DNA of 35,480 nucleotides from positions 315,941 to 351,420 of the forward strand of contig NZ_PEKV01000012.1 of assembly GCF_002796975.1 (NCBI RefSeq), in the 5' to 3' direction. Below the pieces are notes generated by a model, which was not told the origin of the DNA, ran no database searches, and saw only the letters and a list, made by a program, of their open reading frames with translations. Position 1 is the stretch's first letter, and every line of letters starts with the position of its first letter. Positions 18,396 through 26,847 of this stretch are shown here, in pieces. A program made the position numbers and the translations under genes. Origin of the DNA: Ferrovibrio sp. Lineage in GTDB: Bacteria; Pseudomonadota; Alphaproteobacteria; Ferrovibrionales; Ferrovibrionaceae.

Positions 18396-19568
18396 ATGAA
18401 TCGCAGACATCTATTTGCTGCTGCCGCTGCCAGCCTCGCGCTGTTCGCTGCAACTGGCGCACATGCACAGCAGACCGTGAAGATCGGTCTGATCCTGCCG
18501 ATGAGCGGGCCCTTCGCCTCGACCGGCCGCCAGATCGAAGGTATGGCGAAGCTTTATATGGCGCAGCACGGCAACATGGTTGCCGGCAAGAAAATCGAGC
18601 TGATCGTCAAGGACGATACCGGCACCGCCGACGTCACCAAGCGTATCGCGCAGGAGCTGGTGGTGAACGAAAAGGTCAGCGTGCTGGCCGGCTTCGGTCT
18701 CACCCCGCTGGCGCTGGCCACCGCGCCGATCGCCACCCAGGCCAAGGTGCCGACCATCGTGATGGCGGCAGCCACCTCGATCATCACCGAACAGTCGCCC
18801 TATATCGTGCGCACCGGCTTTACCCTGCCGCAGGTCACCGCGCCGCTGGCGGAATGGGCGCCGAAGAATGGCATCAAGAAAGTGGTCACGCTGGTGTCGG
18901 ATTACGGCCCGGGCCATGACGCCGAGAAAGCCTTCAAGGAAACCTTCGCCAAGGGCGGCGGTCAGGTGCTTGCTGAACTGCGCGTGCCGATGGCCAATCC
19001 TGAATTCGCGCCCTTCCTGCAGCGCGCCCGCGATGCCAAGCCCGATGCGCTGTTCGTTTTCGTGCCGTCGGGCGTTGGCTCGGCGGTGATGAAGCAGTTC
19101 GCCGAACGCGAGCTGGCCAAGGACGGCATTCGCCTGATCGTCACCGGCGACGTGCTGGACGACGACATCCTGAACGGCATGGGCGATACGGCGCTGGGCG
19201 TGGTGTCGTCGCATCATTATTCGGCGGCGCATAATTCACCCGAGAACAAGGCGCTGGTCGAGGCCTTCAAGAAGTCGAACAACATGCGGCCGAATTTCCA
19301 CGGCGTCGGCGGCTATGACGGCATGCACCTGATCTACCAGGCGCTGAAAAAGACCAATGGCGATGCCGACGGCACCAAGCTGCTGGAAGCCATGAAGGGC
19401 CAGAGCTGGACCAGCCCGCGCGGCCCGGTCTCGATCGATCCGGAAACCCGCGACATCGTGCAGAACGTGTTCATCCGTAAAGTCGAAAAGGTGAATGGCG
19501 AGCTGTACAACGTTGAATTTGCCACCATCGAAAAGGTGAAGGATCCGGTGAAGGCGGCCAAGAAATAA
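18396..19568 (+). CDS. livK: branched-chain-type ABC transporter substrate-binding protein
   Basis: This periplasmic type I binding protein belongs to the LivK/aromatic-acid group. The 390 residues begin with a Sec signal peptide (MNRRHLFAAAAASLALFAA, cut near GAHA-QQ). The mature start TVKIGLILPMSGPFASTGRQ is typical of the family; RPNFHGVGGYDGMHLIYQAL is the hinge-region block of the C-terminal lobe. The ATG at 18396 follows GGAGGA by seven bases. LivK-like proteins next to van genes often bind aromatic acids rather than leucine; that is inference from position. A strong terminator directly follows, which would keep this protein in excess over the membrane parts. Confidence 0.92.
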   Translation: MNRRHLFAAAAASLALFAATGAHAQQTVKIGLILPMSGPFASTGRQIEGMAKLYMAQHGNMVAGKKIELIVKDDTGTADVTKRIAQELVVNEKVSVLAGFGLTPLALATAPIATQAKVPTIVMAAATSIITEQSPYIVRTGFTLPQVTAPLAEWAPKNGIKKVVTLVSDYGPGHDAEKAFKETFAKGGGQVLAELRVPMANPEFAPFLQRARDAKPDALFVFVPSGVGSAVMKQFAERELAKDGIRLIVTGDVLDDDILNGMGDTALGVVSSHHYSAAHNSPENKALVEAFKKSNNMRPNFHGVGGYDGMHLIYQALKKTNGDADGTKLLEAMKGQSWTSPRGPVSIDPETRDIVQNVFIRKVEKVNGELYNVEFATIEKVKDPVKAAKK

Positions 19569-19590
19569 GCCGCATCATCTTGTAGTCTCG

Positions 19591-19620
19591 CGGCCGGCGG
19601 CATCCACGCCGGCCGTTTTT
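19591..19620 (+). terminator. intrinsic terminator between livK and livH
   Basis: CGGCCGGCG (19591-19599) and CGCCGGCCG (19607-19615) pair perfectly around a 7-base loop and are followed by TTTTT. It lies 22 bases after the livK stop and 29 bases before livH, so it likely limits read-through into the rest of the transporter operon. Confidence 0.9.
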
Positions 19621-19648
19621 CACCCAAGCGCTCAGGTACGAGAGTCCC

Positions 19649-20509
19649 GTGCTGACCATCCTGTTCGACGGTTTTGCCTATGGCATGATTCTGTTCGTGC
19701 TGGCCTGCGGCCTGTCGGTCACGCTCGGGCTGATGAATTTCATCAATCTGGCCCATGGCGCCTTCGCCATGGCCGGCGGCTATCTCACCGTCGTGCTGAT
19801 GAACCGCTTCGGCGTGTCCTTCTTCCTCTGCATTCCGGCCGGCTTCCTGGTTTCAGCCGCACTCGGCGTGGTGCTCGAACGCACCCTCTATGTCCGGCTC
19901 TATGCCCGCAGCCATCTCGACCAGGTGCTGTTCTCGATCGGCCTGGTTTTCATGGCGGTGTCCGCCATCGATTATTTCATGGGCGCGCAGCAGCAGCTGA
20001 TCACCCTGCCGCCGTCGCTGCAGGGTCGGGTCAGCCTGTTCGGAATCCAGGTCGGCATCTATCGGCTGTTCGTGATCGCCATCTGCCTGGTGCTGGCGGT
20101 CGCGCTGCAGCTGATCCTGAGCCGTACGCGTTTCGGCAGCCAGCTGCGCGCCGCCGTGGATGACGCCCGCGTCGCGCGCGGGCTCGGCATCAATGTCAGC
20201 CTGATCTTCACCGTCACTTTCGCGTTTGGCTCCGGGCTTGCCGGCCTTGGCGGCGTGCTGGGCGCGGAAATCCTTGGCATGGATCCGACATTCCCGCTCA
20301 AATTCATGATCTATTTCCTGGTGGTGATCAGCGTCGGTGGCGCCACCACGCTCACCGGGCCGCTGCTGGCCTCGATCCTGCTCGGCATCGCCGATGTCGC
20401 CGGCAAGTATTACGTCCCCACGGTGGGCAGCTTCATCATCTATACCATCATGGTCGTCGTGCTGATCCTGCGTCCGCAGGGTCTGTTCGGCCGTGCCAAT
20501 GCGCGCTGA
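19649..20509 (+). CDS. livH: branched-chain-type ABC transporter permease LivH
   Basis: This 286-residue inner-membrane permease has about eight hydrophobic segments. It starts with a GTG (LTILFDGFAYGMILFVLACG, then LSVTLGLMNFINLAHGAFAM, the LivH hallmark). VISVGGATTLTGPLLASILLG is the conserved cytoplasmic loop region contacting the ATPases. It forms the pore with LivM. The stop at 20509 lies just before the livM start. The substrate follows that of the LivK-like protein. Confidence 0.93.
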   Translation: MLTILFDGFAYGMILFVLACGLSVTLGLMNFINLAHGAFAMAGGYLTVVLMNRFGVSFFLCIPAGFLVSAALGVVLERTLYVRLYARSHLDQVLFSIGLVFMAVSAIDYFMGAQQQLITLPPSLQGRVSLFGIQVGIYRLFVIAICLVLAVALQLILSRTRFGSQLRAAVDDARVARGLGINVSLIFTVTFAFGSGLAGLGGVLGAEILGMDPTFPLKFMIYFLVVISVGGATTLTGPLLASILLGIADVAGKYYVPTVGSFIIYTIMVVVLILRPQGLFGRANAR

Positions 20510-20519
20510 GGCCGGTCGG

Positions 20520-21545
20520 ATGTTCGCTTTGTTGTCTTATTTCAGGCCCGACACTGCCACGGCAGCCGGCACGCTGCTGGCGCCGGTGCGCTGGCGTCCG
20601 CTCGAAATCCTGTTCTGGCTGGTGGCCGCCTCGCTGCTCTGGCTCGCGCCCAGCAAGGTGCTGCTGCTCAACGAGATCGCCATCCTGGCGCTGTTCGTAC
20701 TCTCGCTCGACCTCATCCTCGGTTATGCCGGTATTGTCTCGCTGGGTCATGGCGCCTTCCTCGGCGTGGGCGCCTATGCGGCCGGCCTGCTCGGCAAGCA
20801 CGGTTTCACGGATCCGGTCATGGGGCTGCTGATTGCTGGCGCCGCCGCCGGCCTGCTCGGTTTCGTCACCAGCTTCTTGGTGCTGCGCGGTACCGATCTC
20901 ACCAAGCTGATGGTGACGCTGGGCGTCGCGCTGATCCTGCGTGAACTGGCCAACAAGTTTGGCAATATCACCGGCGGCGCCGATGGCCTGACCGGCGTGG
21001 TGATGGGGCCCGTCCTTGGCCTGTTCGAATTCGACATCTTCGGCAAGACGGCCTATGGCTACAGCCTCACCGTGCTGTTCATCCTGTTCTATGTCGCCCG
21101 CCGTCTGGTGAATTCGCCCTATGGCCTGATGTTGCGCGCCATCAAGGGCAATAGTTTGCGGACCGGCGCGATGGGCGTGCCGACCAACCATCGGCTGGTC
21201 ACCATCTACACGATTGCCGCCGTCTATGCCGGCATCGCCGGCGCGCTGCTGGCGCAGACTTCGCAGTTCGTCTCGCTCGACGTGCTGGACTTCCATCGCT
21301 CGGCCGATGCGCTGCTGATCCTGGTGCTGGGCGGCAGCGGTCAGCTCTGGGGCGCGGTGATCGGCTCGATCGCCTTCAAGATCATGTATGACTATCTGGC
21401 CGCCATCACGCCGCAATACTGGCAGTTCTGGCTCGGCCTCGTGCTGGTGCTGATCGTGCTGTTCGGCAAGGGCGGCATCCTCGGCTTCGTGAACAGCAGC
21501 CGTGAATGGCTGGCCCATCGCCTTGGCAAGGGAGCGGCGAAATGA
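20520..21545 (+). CDS. livM: branched-chain-type ABC transporter permease LivM
   Basis: This is the second permease (341 aa from this start). The N-terminal part is longer than in LivH and the core carries LDLILGYAGIVSLGHGAFLGVGAY, the LivM signature. VLGGSGQLWGAVIGSIAF is the coupling loop. The ATG at 20520 has GAGG nine bases upstream. ATG 20499 and GTG 20493 are in frame but overlap livH. The stop overlaps livG in ATGA, indicating translational coupling. Confidence 0.92.
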   Translation: MFALLSYFRPDTATAAGTLLAPVRWRPLEILFWLVAASLLWLAPSKVLLLNEIAILALFVLSLDLILGYAGIVSLGHGAFLGVGAYAAGLLGKHGFTDPVMGLLIAGAAAGLLGFVTSFLVLRGTDLTKLMVTLGVALILRELANKFGNITGGADGLTGVVMGPVLGLFEFDIFGKTAYGYSLTVLFILFYVARRLVNSPYGLMLRAIKGNSLRTGAMGVPTNHRLVTIYTIAAVYAGIAGALLAQTSQFVSLDVLDFHRSADALLILVLGGSGQLWGAVIGSIAFKIMYDYLAAITPQYWQFWLGLVLVLIVLFGKGGILGFVNSSREWLAHRLGKGAAK

Positions 21546-22297
21546 CACCCGTTCTCGAGACGCAGACTCTGTGCAAAGCCTTTGGTGGCCTGATCGCCAC
21601 CAATGACGTCAGCTTCAAACTGCCGGCGGGTGCGCGTCATGCCCTGATCGGGCCAAACGGCGCTGGCAAGACCACTTTCGTCAACCTGCTGACCGGCGTA
21701 TTGCAGCCCACCTCGGGTCGCGTGCTGCTGAAGGGCGAGGATATCACCGGGCTGCCCTCATATCAGCGCGTGAAGCGCGGCCTGGCCCGCACCTTCCAGA
21801 TCAACCAGCTGTTCGCCGACCTCACGCCGCTGCAGCATATCGTGCTGGCGATTTCCCAGCGCGAAGGTGCCGCCACCGGCTGGTGGCGCCCGGTCGGCAG
21901 CCGCAGCGACATCGTCGATGAGGCCGAGGCGCTGCTGCGCCAGCTCAATCTGGTCGATGTGCGCGACCAGCGCACCGAAACCATCGCTTATGGCAAGCAG
22001 CGCCTGCTGGAAATCGCCGTCGCGCTGGCGGCCAAACCTGCTGTGCTGCTGCTCGATGAGCCCGCCGCCGGTGTCCCGGAAACCGAGCGCCACCAAATTC
22101 TCGACGTGATCGAGGCGCTGCCGGCCGATGTCACGCTACTGCTGATCGAACATGACATGCAGCTGGTGTTCCGCTTTGCCAAAACCATCTCCGTGCTGGT
22201 CAACGGCGGGCTGTTCGTCGAAGGCCCGGCCGCCGAGATCGCCCGCGATCCGCGGGTGAAGAAAGTCTATCTCGGCGAGGAGCTGGTCGATGTCTGA
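21542..22297 (+). CDS. livG: branched-chain-type ABC transporter ATPase LivG
   Basis: This 251-residue ATPase has a Walker A at about residues 35-43 (GPNGAGKTT), LARTFQINQLF in the Q-loop region, a divergent signature segment ETIAYGKQRLLEIAVALA (usual form LSYGQQR), Walker B PAVLLLDEPAAG and the switch His in LLLIEHDM. The start at 21542 shares ATGA with the livM stop; an upstream GTG at 21506 is rejected because it lies within livM. It pairs with LivF to power uptake. Confidence 0.94.
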   Translation: MTPVLETQTLCKAFGGLIATNDVSFKLPAGARHALIGPNGAGKTTFVNLLTGVLQPTSGRVLLKGEDITGLPSYQRVKRGLARTFQINQLFADLTPLQHIVLAISQREGAATGWWRPVGSRSDIVDEAEALLRQLNLVDVRDQRTETIAYGKQRLLEIAVALAAKPAVLLLDEPAAGVPETERHQILDVIEALPADVTLLLIEHDMQLVFRFAKTISVLVNGGLFVEGPAAEIARDPRVKKVYLGEELVDV

Positions 22298-23018
22298 CCT
22301 GCTCCCCACCGCTTTGTTAACCGTTCAGGATCTGCGCGCCGGCTATGGCGAGGCCATCGTGCTCGATGGCGTCAGCTTCAGTCTCGCGGCCGGCCAGTCG
22401 CTCGCCCTGCTGGGCCGCAACGGTGCCGGCAAGACCACGCTGATCAACACGCTGGTTGGCGCCACGCGCTATCGCGGCGGCCGCATCGGCCTGAACGGCT
22501 TGGATGTGACCGGCCATCGCTCGGATCGCCGTGCCGCCGCCGGCATCGGCTGGGTGCCGCAGGAACGCAATATCTTCAAGTCGCTGACGGTGGAGGAAAA
22601 CCTGACCGCTGTGGCGCGGCCCGGTCCCTGGGGCGTGGCGCGCGTGTTCGAGATGTTTCCGCGTCTGGCTGAGCGTCGCCGCAACATGGGTAACCAGCTG
22701 TCGGGTGGCGAGCAGCAGATGCTGGCGGTCGGCCGCGCGCTGATGCTCAACCCGAAACTGATGCTGCTGGACGAGCCACTGGAAGGTCTGGCGCCGATCA
22801 TTGTCGAGGAACTGCTGGCTGCCCTGCGTCGCATCACGCGGGAAGAGGGGCTGTCGGCGATTATCGTGGAGCAGAATGCCCGCAAGCTGCTGCCGATCAC
22901 CGAGCGCGTCGTGGTGCTGGAGCGCGGCCGCATCGTGCATGCCGCCGACAGCACCAGCCTGGCCGCCGATGGGGCGAAACTGGAAGCCTGGCTCGCCGTT
23001 TCTGACGGCAGTCATTGA
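22290..23018 (+). CDS. livF: branched-chain-type ABC transporter ATPase LivF
   Basis: This is the second ATPase (242 aa). Walker A is GRNGAGKTT, the signature is NQLSGGEQQMLAVGRAL, Walker B is KLMLLDEPLEGLAP, and the switch region is IIVEQN, where Gln replaces the usual His, as is normal for LivF. VPQERNIFKSLTVEENL is the Q-loop region. It overlaps livG by eight bases, with GAGG upstream of the ATG inside livG. It is followed after 20 bases by a methyltransferase gene that is probably in the same operon. Confidence 0.94.
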   Translation: MSDLLPTALLTVQDLRAGYGEAIVLDGVSFSLAAGQSLALLGRNGAGKTTLINTLVGATRYRGGRIGLNGLDVTGHRSDRRAAAGIGWVPQERNIFKSLTVEENLTAVARPGPWGVARVFEMFPRLAERRRNMGNQLSGGEQQMLAVGRALMLNPKLMLLDEPLEGLAPIIVEELLAALRRITREEGLSAIIVEQNARKLLPITERVVVLERGRIVHAADSTSLAADGAKLEAWLAVSDGSH

Positions 23019-23038
23019 TCACATAAGGGAGAGAAAGC

Positions 23039-24151
23039 ATGCAACGCAAGAAACCGCCGTTCCGCGCCGACCATGTTGGCAGCCTGCTGCGTCCGCAGGT
23101 GCTGAAGGAAGCCCGCGCCCAGAAGAAGGACGGCAAGATCGATGCCGCCCGGCTGAAGGCGGTGGAAGACGAAGCGATCAAGCGCGTGATCAAGCAGCAG
23201 GAAGAGGTCGGCCTGCAGAGCATCACCGACGGCGAATTCCGTCGCTCCTGGTGGCATTTCGATTTCCTCGGTTTCCTCGACGGCGTCGAATACTACACCC
23301 ATGCCGAACAGGGCATTCAGTTCTCCGGCGTGCAGACCCGTGCCGAAGGGGTGAAGGTCAAAGGCAAGATCGGCTATTCCGGTCACCCGATGGTCGACCA
23401 CTTCAAATTCGTGAAGGCCAATACCAGCCGCACGCCGAAGATGACCATTCCGTCGCCCAGCGTGCTGCATTTCCGCAGTGGCCGGAATGCGATCCCAAAG
23501 GACGTTTATCCCAATCTGGATGATTTCTTTAACGATCTCGGTCAGGCCTACAGGAAGGCCGTGCAGGATTTCGCCGCTGCCGGCTGCCGCTACCTGCAGC
23601 TGGACGAGACCAACCTCGCCTATCTCTGCGATCCCGAGCAGCGCGAACTGTCGCGCCAGCGCGGCGATGACCCGGACGGCCTGCCGGAGAAATATGCGCA
23701 GATGATCAATACGGCCATCGCCGACCGGCCGAGCGACATGGTGATCTCCATGCATCTGTGCCGTGGGAACTTCCGCTCCACCTTCATTTCCAAGGGCGGC
23801 TACGAGCCGGTCGCCAAGACACTGCTCGATACGATCAAGGTCGACGGCTACTTCATGGAATACGACAACGAGCGCTCCGGTGGCTTCGAGCCGCTGCGCC
23901 ATCTGCCCAAGGGTGACAAGACCGTCATCCTCGGCCTTGTCACCTCCAAGACCGGCCAGCTGGAATCGAAGGACAACATCAAGCGCCGGCTCGAGCAGGC
24001 GGCCAAGTTCGCCGACCTGGAGCAGCTCTGCCTCAGCCCGCAATGCGGCTTCGCCTCCACCGAGGAAGGCAACGTTCTGGCCGAGGAAGAGCAGTGGGCC
24101 AAGCTGCGCATGATCGTCGAAGTGGCGGAAGAGGTCTGGGGCAAGAACTAA
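23039..24151 (+). CDS. MetE C-terminal-domain-like methyltransferase
   Basis: The protein (370 aa) is related to the catalytic half of cobalamin-independent methionine synthase but lacks the N-terminal half, so it is not a classical MetE. It is a TIM barrel with zinc ligands visible as MHLCRGNFRS (His and Cys), MEYDNERSGGFEPL (Glu) and LSPQCGFAST (Cys). RADHVGSLLRPQVL at the N-terminus and LQSITDGEFRRSWWHFDFL are conserved in this stand-alone group. Such proteins transfer methyl groups to a thiol. Here it sits 20 bases behind livF with GGGAGA upstream. In this setting it may handle methyl groups or a methylated thiol compound linked to the imported substrate; that is inference. Confidence 0.85.
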   Translation: MQRKKPPFRADHVGSLLRPQVLKEARAQKKDGKIDAARLKAVEDEAIKRVIKQQEEVGLQSITDGEFRRSWWHFDFLGFLDGVEYYTHAEQGIQFSGVQTRAEGVKVKGKIGYSGHPMVDHFKFVKANTSRTPKMTIPSPSVLHFRSGRNAIPKDVYPNLDDFFNDLGQAYRKAVQDFAAAGCRYLQLDETNLAYLCDPEQRELSRQRGDDPDGLPEKYAQMINTAIADRPSDMVISMHLCRGNFRSTFISKGGYEPVAKTLLDTIKVDGYFMEYDNERSGGFEPLRHLPKGDKTVILGLVTSKTGQLESKDNIKRRLEQAAKFADLEQLCLSPQCGFASTEEGNVLAEEEQWAKLRMIVEVAEEVWGKN

Positions 24152-24188
24152 GCCCCACACGTTCTTTCGCAATACCAGTCCCCATAAA

Positions 24189-24303
24189 CCGTCGTTCCCG
24201 CGAAAGCGGGAACCCAGTCCTTCCGTCGACTGGATCCCCGCCCGTCGCGCCTTGCGCGACAGTATATGTAAGGCGGCAAAGCCGCCGAGCGCGGGGATGA
24301 CGA
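24189..24303. repeat. REP-like palindromic intergenic element
   Basis: About 115 bases of nested hairpins: TTCCCGC-GAAA-GCGGGAA (24195-24212), GTCGCGC-CTT-GCGCGAC (24244-24260) and GGCGGC-AAA-GCCGCC (24272-24286). The outer arms CGTCGTTCCCGC and GCGGGGATGACG are roughly complementary. The form is that of the dispersed CGTCATTCCCGCGAAAGCGGGAA-type elements common in alphaproteobacterial intergenic DNA. It lies between the methyltransferase and the amidohydrolase operon and may also end transcription of the former. Confidence 0.7.
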
Positions 24304-24383
24304 ATGGGGAGCAATCTCATCATTGTGACGATGCCGTCGGCCGGTTTCTGGCGTAAACTCTGCGTAACCGGAGCTGACCGCCC

Positions 24384-25238
24384 ATGATTCGACGCACTCT
24401 CCTTGCCATCGCTTTGCTGGCGGCCACAGCACCCGTGCGGGCCCAGCAATCTCCCGCCGATGTGATCCCGCTGATCGATGCGCATGTGCATTACAGCCAC
24501 GATGCCTGGGACTATCTGCCGACCCAGGAGGCCATCGCCATCCTGCGCCGTTCCAGCCTGCGCAAGGTGCTGGTCTCCAGCTCCAGCGATGACGGGACCC
24601 AGAAGCTTTTCGAGGCCGCGCCCGACCTGATCGTGCCTGAACTGCGGCCCTATCGCCGTCGCGGCGAACTGAGCAGCTGGGTGCGTGACGACAGTATCAT
24701 CACCCATATGGAAGCCCGCCTGGCGAAATACCGCTATGTCGGGATCGGCGAATTCCATCTCTATGGTGCCGATGCCGATCTGCCGGTGCCGAAACGCATG
24801 GTGGCGCTGGCGAAGCAGCACAGGCTGTTCCTGCATGCCCATAGCGACGCGGCCGCTGTGCAGCGCCTGTTCGTCCATGACCCGAACGCCATCGTGCTCT
24901 GGGCGCATTCCGGTTTCGACCGGCCCGATGCGGTGCGCGACATGCTGAAACGCTACCCCAATCTCTGGGCCGATCTGGCCTTCCGCAGCGATCACGCCTC
25001 CAGCGGCAAGGTCGACCCGGAATGGCGCAAGCTGTTCGAGGAATTCCCCGAGCGCTTCATGGTTGGCACGGATACCTTCACGCCAGAGCGCTGGCACTAT
25101 ATCGAAGAACACGCGAAATGGTCGCGCGCCTGGCTCGCCGACTTGCCGCGCGCACTCGCGGAGAAGATCGCCTATCGCAATGCCGAGGCGCTGTTCGCCC
25201 GCACCGGCTATGGCTACAAGGTCCCACCGCTGAACTGA
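24384..25238 (+). CDS. exported amidohydrolase (amidohydrolase_2-like)
   Basis: This 284-residue protein has a signal peptide (MIRRTLLAIALLAATAPVRA, then QQ) and a metal-dependent TIM-barrel hydrolase fold. Metal-site motifs are LIDAHVHYSHDAW (about residues 30-42), LFLHAHSDAAAVQ (His-x-His), VLWAHSGFDRP and MVGTDTFTPERW (terminal Asp). Amidohydrolase_2 members include decarboxylases and lactonases, most of them cytoplasmic, so export is notable. GGAG lies ten bases before the ATG. It is two bases upstream of the FixH/YtkA-like gene, in an operon with a di-haem protein. The substrate is unknown. Confidence 0.8.
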   Translation: MIRRTLLAIALLAATAPVRAQQSPADVIPLIDAHVHYSHDAWDYLPTQEAIAILRRSSLRKVLVSSSSDDGTQKLFEAAPDLIVPELRPYRRRGELSSWVRDDSIITHMEARLAKYRYVGIGEFHLYGADADLPVPKRMVALAKQHRLFLHAHSDAAAVQRLFVHDPNAIVLWAHSGFDRPDAVRDMLKRYPNLWADLAFRSDHASSGKVDPEWRKLFEEFPERFMVGTDTFTPERWHYIEEHAKWSRAWLADLPRALAEKIAYRNAEALFARTGYGYKVPPLN

Positions 25239-25240
25239 TC

Positions 25241-25645
25241 ATGCGTCAATCGGCAATCATTGCGGCGCTGTGTCTCGGGCTGATCTCCGCCCCCGCCTGG
25301 GCCTGTGCGGATATTCCGGCTCAGGCGCGGCAGGTGCAGGCGGCGCAGTTCCGCCTCATCGTGACGCCGGTGCCGGCACCCATTCCGCTGAACAAGCCCT
25401 TTGCGCTCGATATCCGGCTCTGCGACGGCCGCATGGCGGAATTTCCACAGCTGACTGCCGTCGACGCCCGTATGCCGGCGCATCGCCACGGCATGAACTA
25501 CAAGCCGGCGCTGACCAAGATCGACTGGGGCCATTACCGCGCCGAAGGCCTGCTGCTGCATATGCCTGGTAACTGGGAGTTCAGCTTCGATTTCACCGGC
25601 GCCGGCAAGCGCGAGCGGCTGACCTTCAGCTTCGACGCCCAATGA
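25241..25645 (+). CDS. small exported FixH/YtkA-like protein
   Basis: The protein (134 aa) has a signal peptide (MRQSAIIAALCLGLISAPAWA, then CADIP). The mature part is a single beta-sandwich-like domain: FRLIVTPVPAPIPLNKPFALDIRLCD, DARMPAHRHGMNYKP and YRAEGLLLHMPGNWEFSFDF. The MPAHRHGM segment and a late GxWE/F motif are typical of FixH/YtkA-like domains, which are linked to copper or haem enzyme assembly. Cys22 directly follows the likely cleavage site, and Cys64 lies in RLCDG, so a disulfide or lipid anchor is possible. It overlaps the next gene in ATGA. Confidence 0.7.
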   Translation: MRQSAIIAALCLGLISAPAWACADIPAQARQVQAAQFRLIVTPVPAPIPLNKPFALDIRLCDGRMAEFPQLTAVDARMPAHRHGMNYKPALTKIDWGHYRAEGLLLHMPGNWEFSFDFTGAGKRERLTFSFDAQ

Positions 25646-26847
25646 AGCTGCCGGCAGCCATGGCGCTGCTGCTTGCGCTGATCAGCGCGGCGGCACAGGC
25701 CGCCGATTTCGATGCCGCGCAGACCCGTCGCATTCTCGGCCACGGTCCCTGGCCGCCGGCGGAATCCGCTGACCGCAGTAACCGCCTCTCGGGCAACCGC
25801 GATGCGGTTCGTCTCGGTGCCATGCTGTTCGGCGAGCCGCGGCTGTCGGGCAATGGCGCGATCAGCTGCCAGACCTGCCATCGGCCCGATCATGGCTGGA
25901 GCGAAGCCAAGGCCCGCAGCGAGGGGCTGCGGTTGCAGGACCGCAATGCACCGGGCCTGCTGAATGTGCGACTGCAGCGCTGGTTCGGCTGGGACGGCGC
26001 GAATGACAGCCTCTGGGCTGCCGGTATCCGGCCGATCCTGAAAGACAGCGAAATGGGCGGCTCGGCCGCCGCCACTGCCAAATTACTGCGTGAAGACGCG
26101 CCGCTCGCCTGTCTGGCGCAGCGTGTCGCGCCGGATTATGCCACCGGCGACGATGAAGCGGTGCTGGTGTTGGCGGCCAAGGCACTCGCAGCTTTCCAGG
26201 AGACGATCAACAGCCCGCGTACGCCCTTCGATGAGTTCCGCGATGCGCTGGCGGCGAATGACCGGGCAGGGATGGCACGCTATCCCGAAGCAGCACAGCG
26301 CGGGCTGGCGCTGTTCACCGGTCGCGGCCAGTGCGGCATGTGCCATACCGGTGCAAATTTCAGTAACGGCGAATTCCACGATACCGGGCTGGTTTTCTTC
26401 CTGAACGATCCGGATCGCAAACCCGGCACGCCGCGCCGCGCCGATCCCGGTCGCCATGGCGGCATCGCGCAATTGAAAGCCAATCGCTTCAACCTGCTTG
26501 GGCGCTACAATGACGACGCGAGTGGCCAGGCCAGTATCCCCGCGCGGCATGTCGAGCAGCAGCATCGCAACTGGGGCGAATTCAAGGTGCCGAGCTTACG
26601 CAACCTCACCGCCACAGCGCCCTACATGCACAACGGCAGCAAACCGAGCCTGCGCGACGTGATCCTGCATTATTCAGACCTGGATGAAGATCGCCTGCAT
26701 TCCGATGGCGAGGCGATCCTGAAGCCGCTGAAACTGGCAGAGGGCGAGATTGCCGATCTGCAGGCATTTCTGGAATCGCTGAGCGTGCCTAACGATACGG
26801 CGGCGCGATATGAAAACCTGCGCCGCGAAGCAGCGGCCTGCCGCTAG
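25642..26847 (+). CDS. di-haem cytochrome c peroxidase/MauG-like protein
   Basis: This 401-residue periplasmic protein has a signal peptide (MKLPAAMALLLALISAAAQA) and two c-type haem sites, CQTCH (76-80) and CGMCH (231-235). Family blocks include LGAMLFGEPRLSGNGAISC, FKVPSLRNLTATAPYMHNG and LRDVILHYS. The family contains hydrogen-peroxide-reducing bacterial peroxidases and MauG, which uses peroxide to make protein-derived cofactors. Which type this is cannot be told from the sequence. Its coupling to the FixH/YtkA-like gene and an exported amidohydrolase suggests a periplasmic oxidation pathway. It overlaps the convergent histidine kinase by four bases at the 3' ends. Confidence 0.9.
   Translation: MKLPAAMALLLALISAAAQAADFDAAQTRRILGHGPWPPAESADRSNRLSGNRDAVRLGAMLFGEPRLSGNGAISCQTCHRPDHGWSEAKARSEGLRLQDRNAPGLLNVRLQRWFGWDGANDSLWAAGIRPILKDSEMGGSAAATAKLLREDAPLACLAQRVAPDYATGDDEAVLVLAAKALAAFQETINSPRTPFDEFRDALAANDRAGMARYPEAAQRGLALFTGRGQCGMCHTGANFSNGEFHDTGLVFFLNDPDRKPGTPRRADPGRHGGIAQLKANRFNLLGRYNDDASGQASIPARHVEQQHRNWGEFKVPSLRNLTATAPYMHNGSKPSLRDVILHYSDLDEDRLHSDGEAILKPLKLAEGEIADLQAFLESLSVPNDTAARYENLRREAAACR

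Noticed and set aside
20448..21548. Minus-strand Gln/His-rich 366-residue frame opposite livM
   Set aside because: Antisense shadow of a hydrophobic permease, which produces Gln/His/Glu-rich frames.
23012..24172. Minus-strand 386-residue frame opposite the MetE-like gene
   Set aside because: The plus strand has the zinc-site motifs; this frame matches nothing and lacks a ribosome site.
24033..25112. Minus-strand 359-residue frame over the REP-like element and amidohydrolase
   Set aside because: It runs through the palindromic element and opposite a clear signal-peptide gene.
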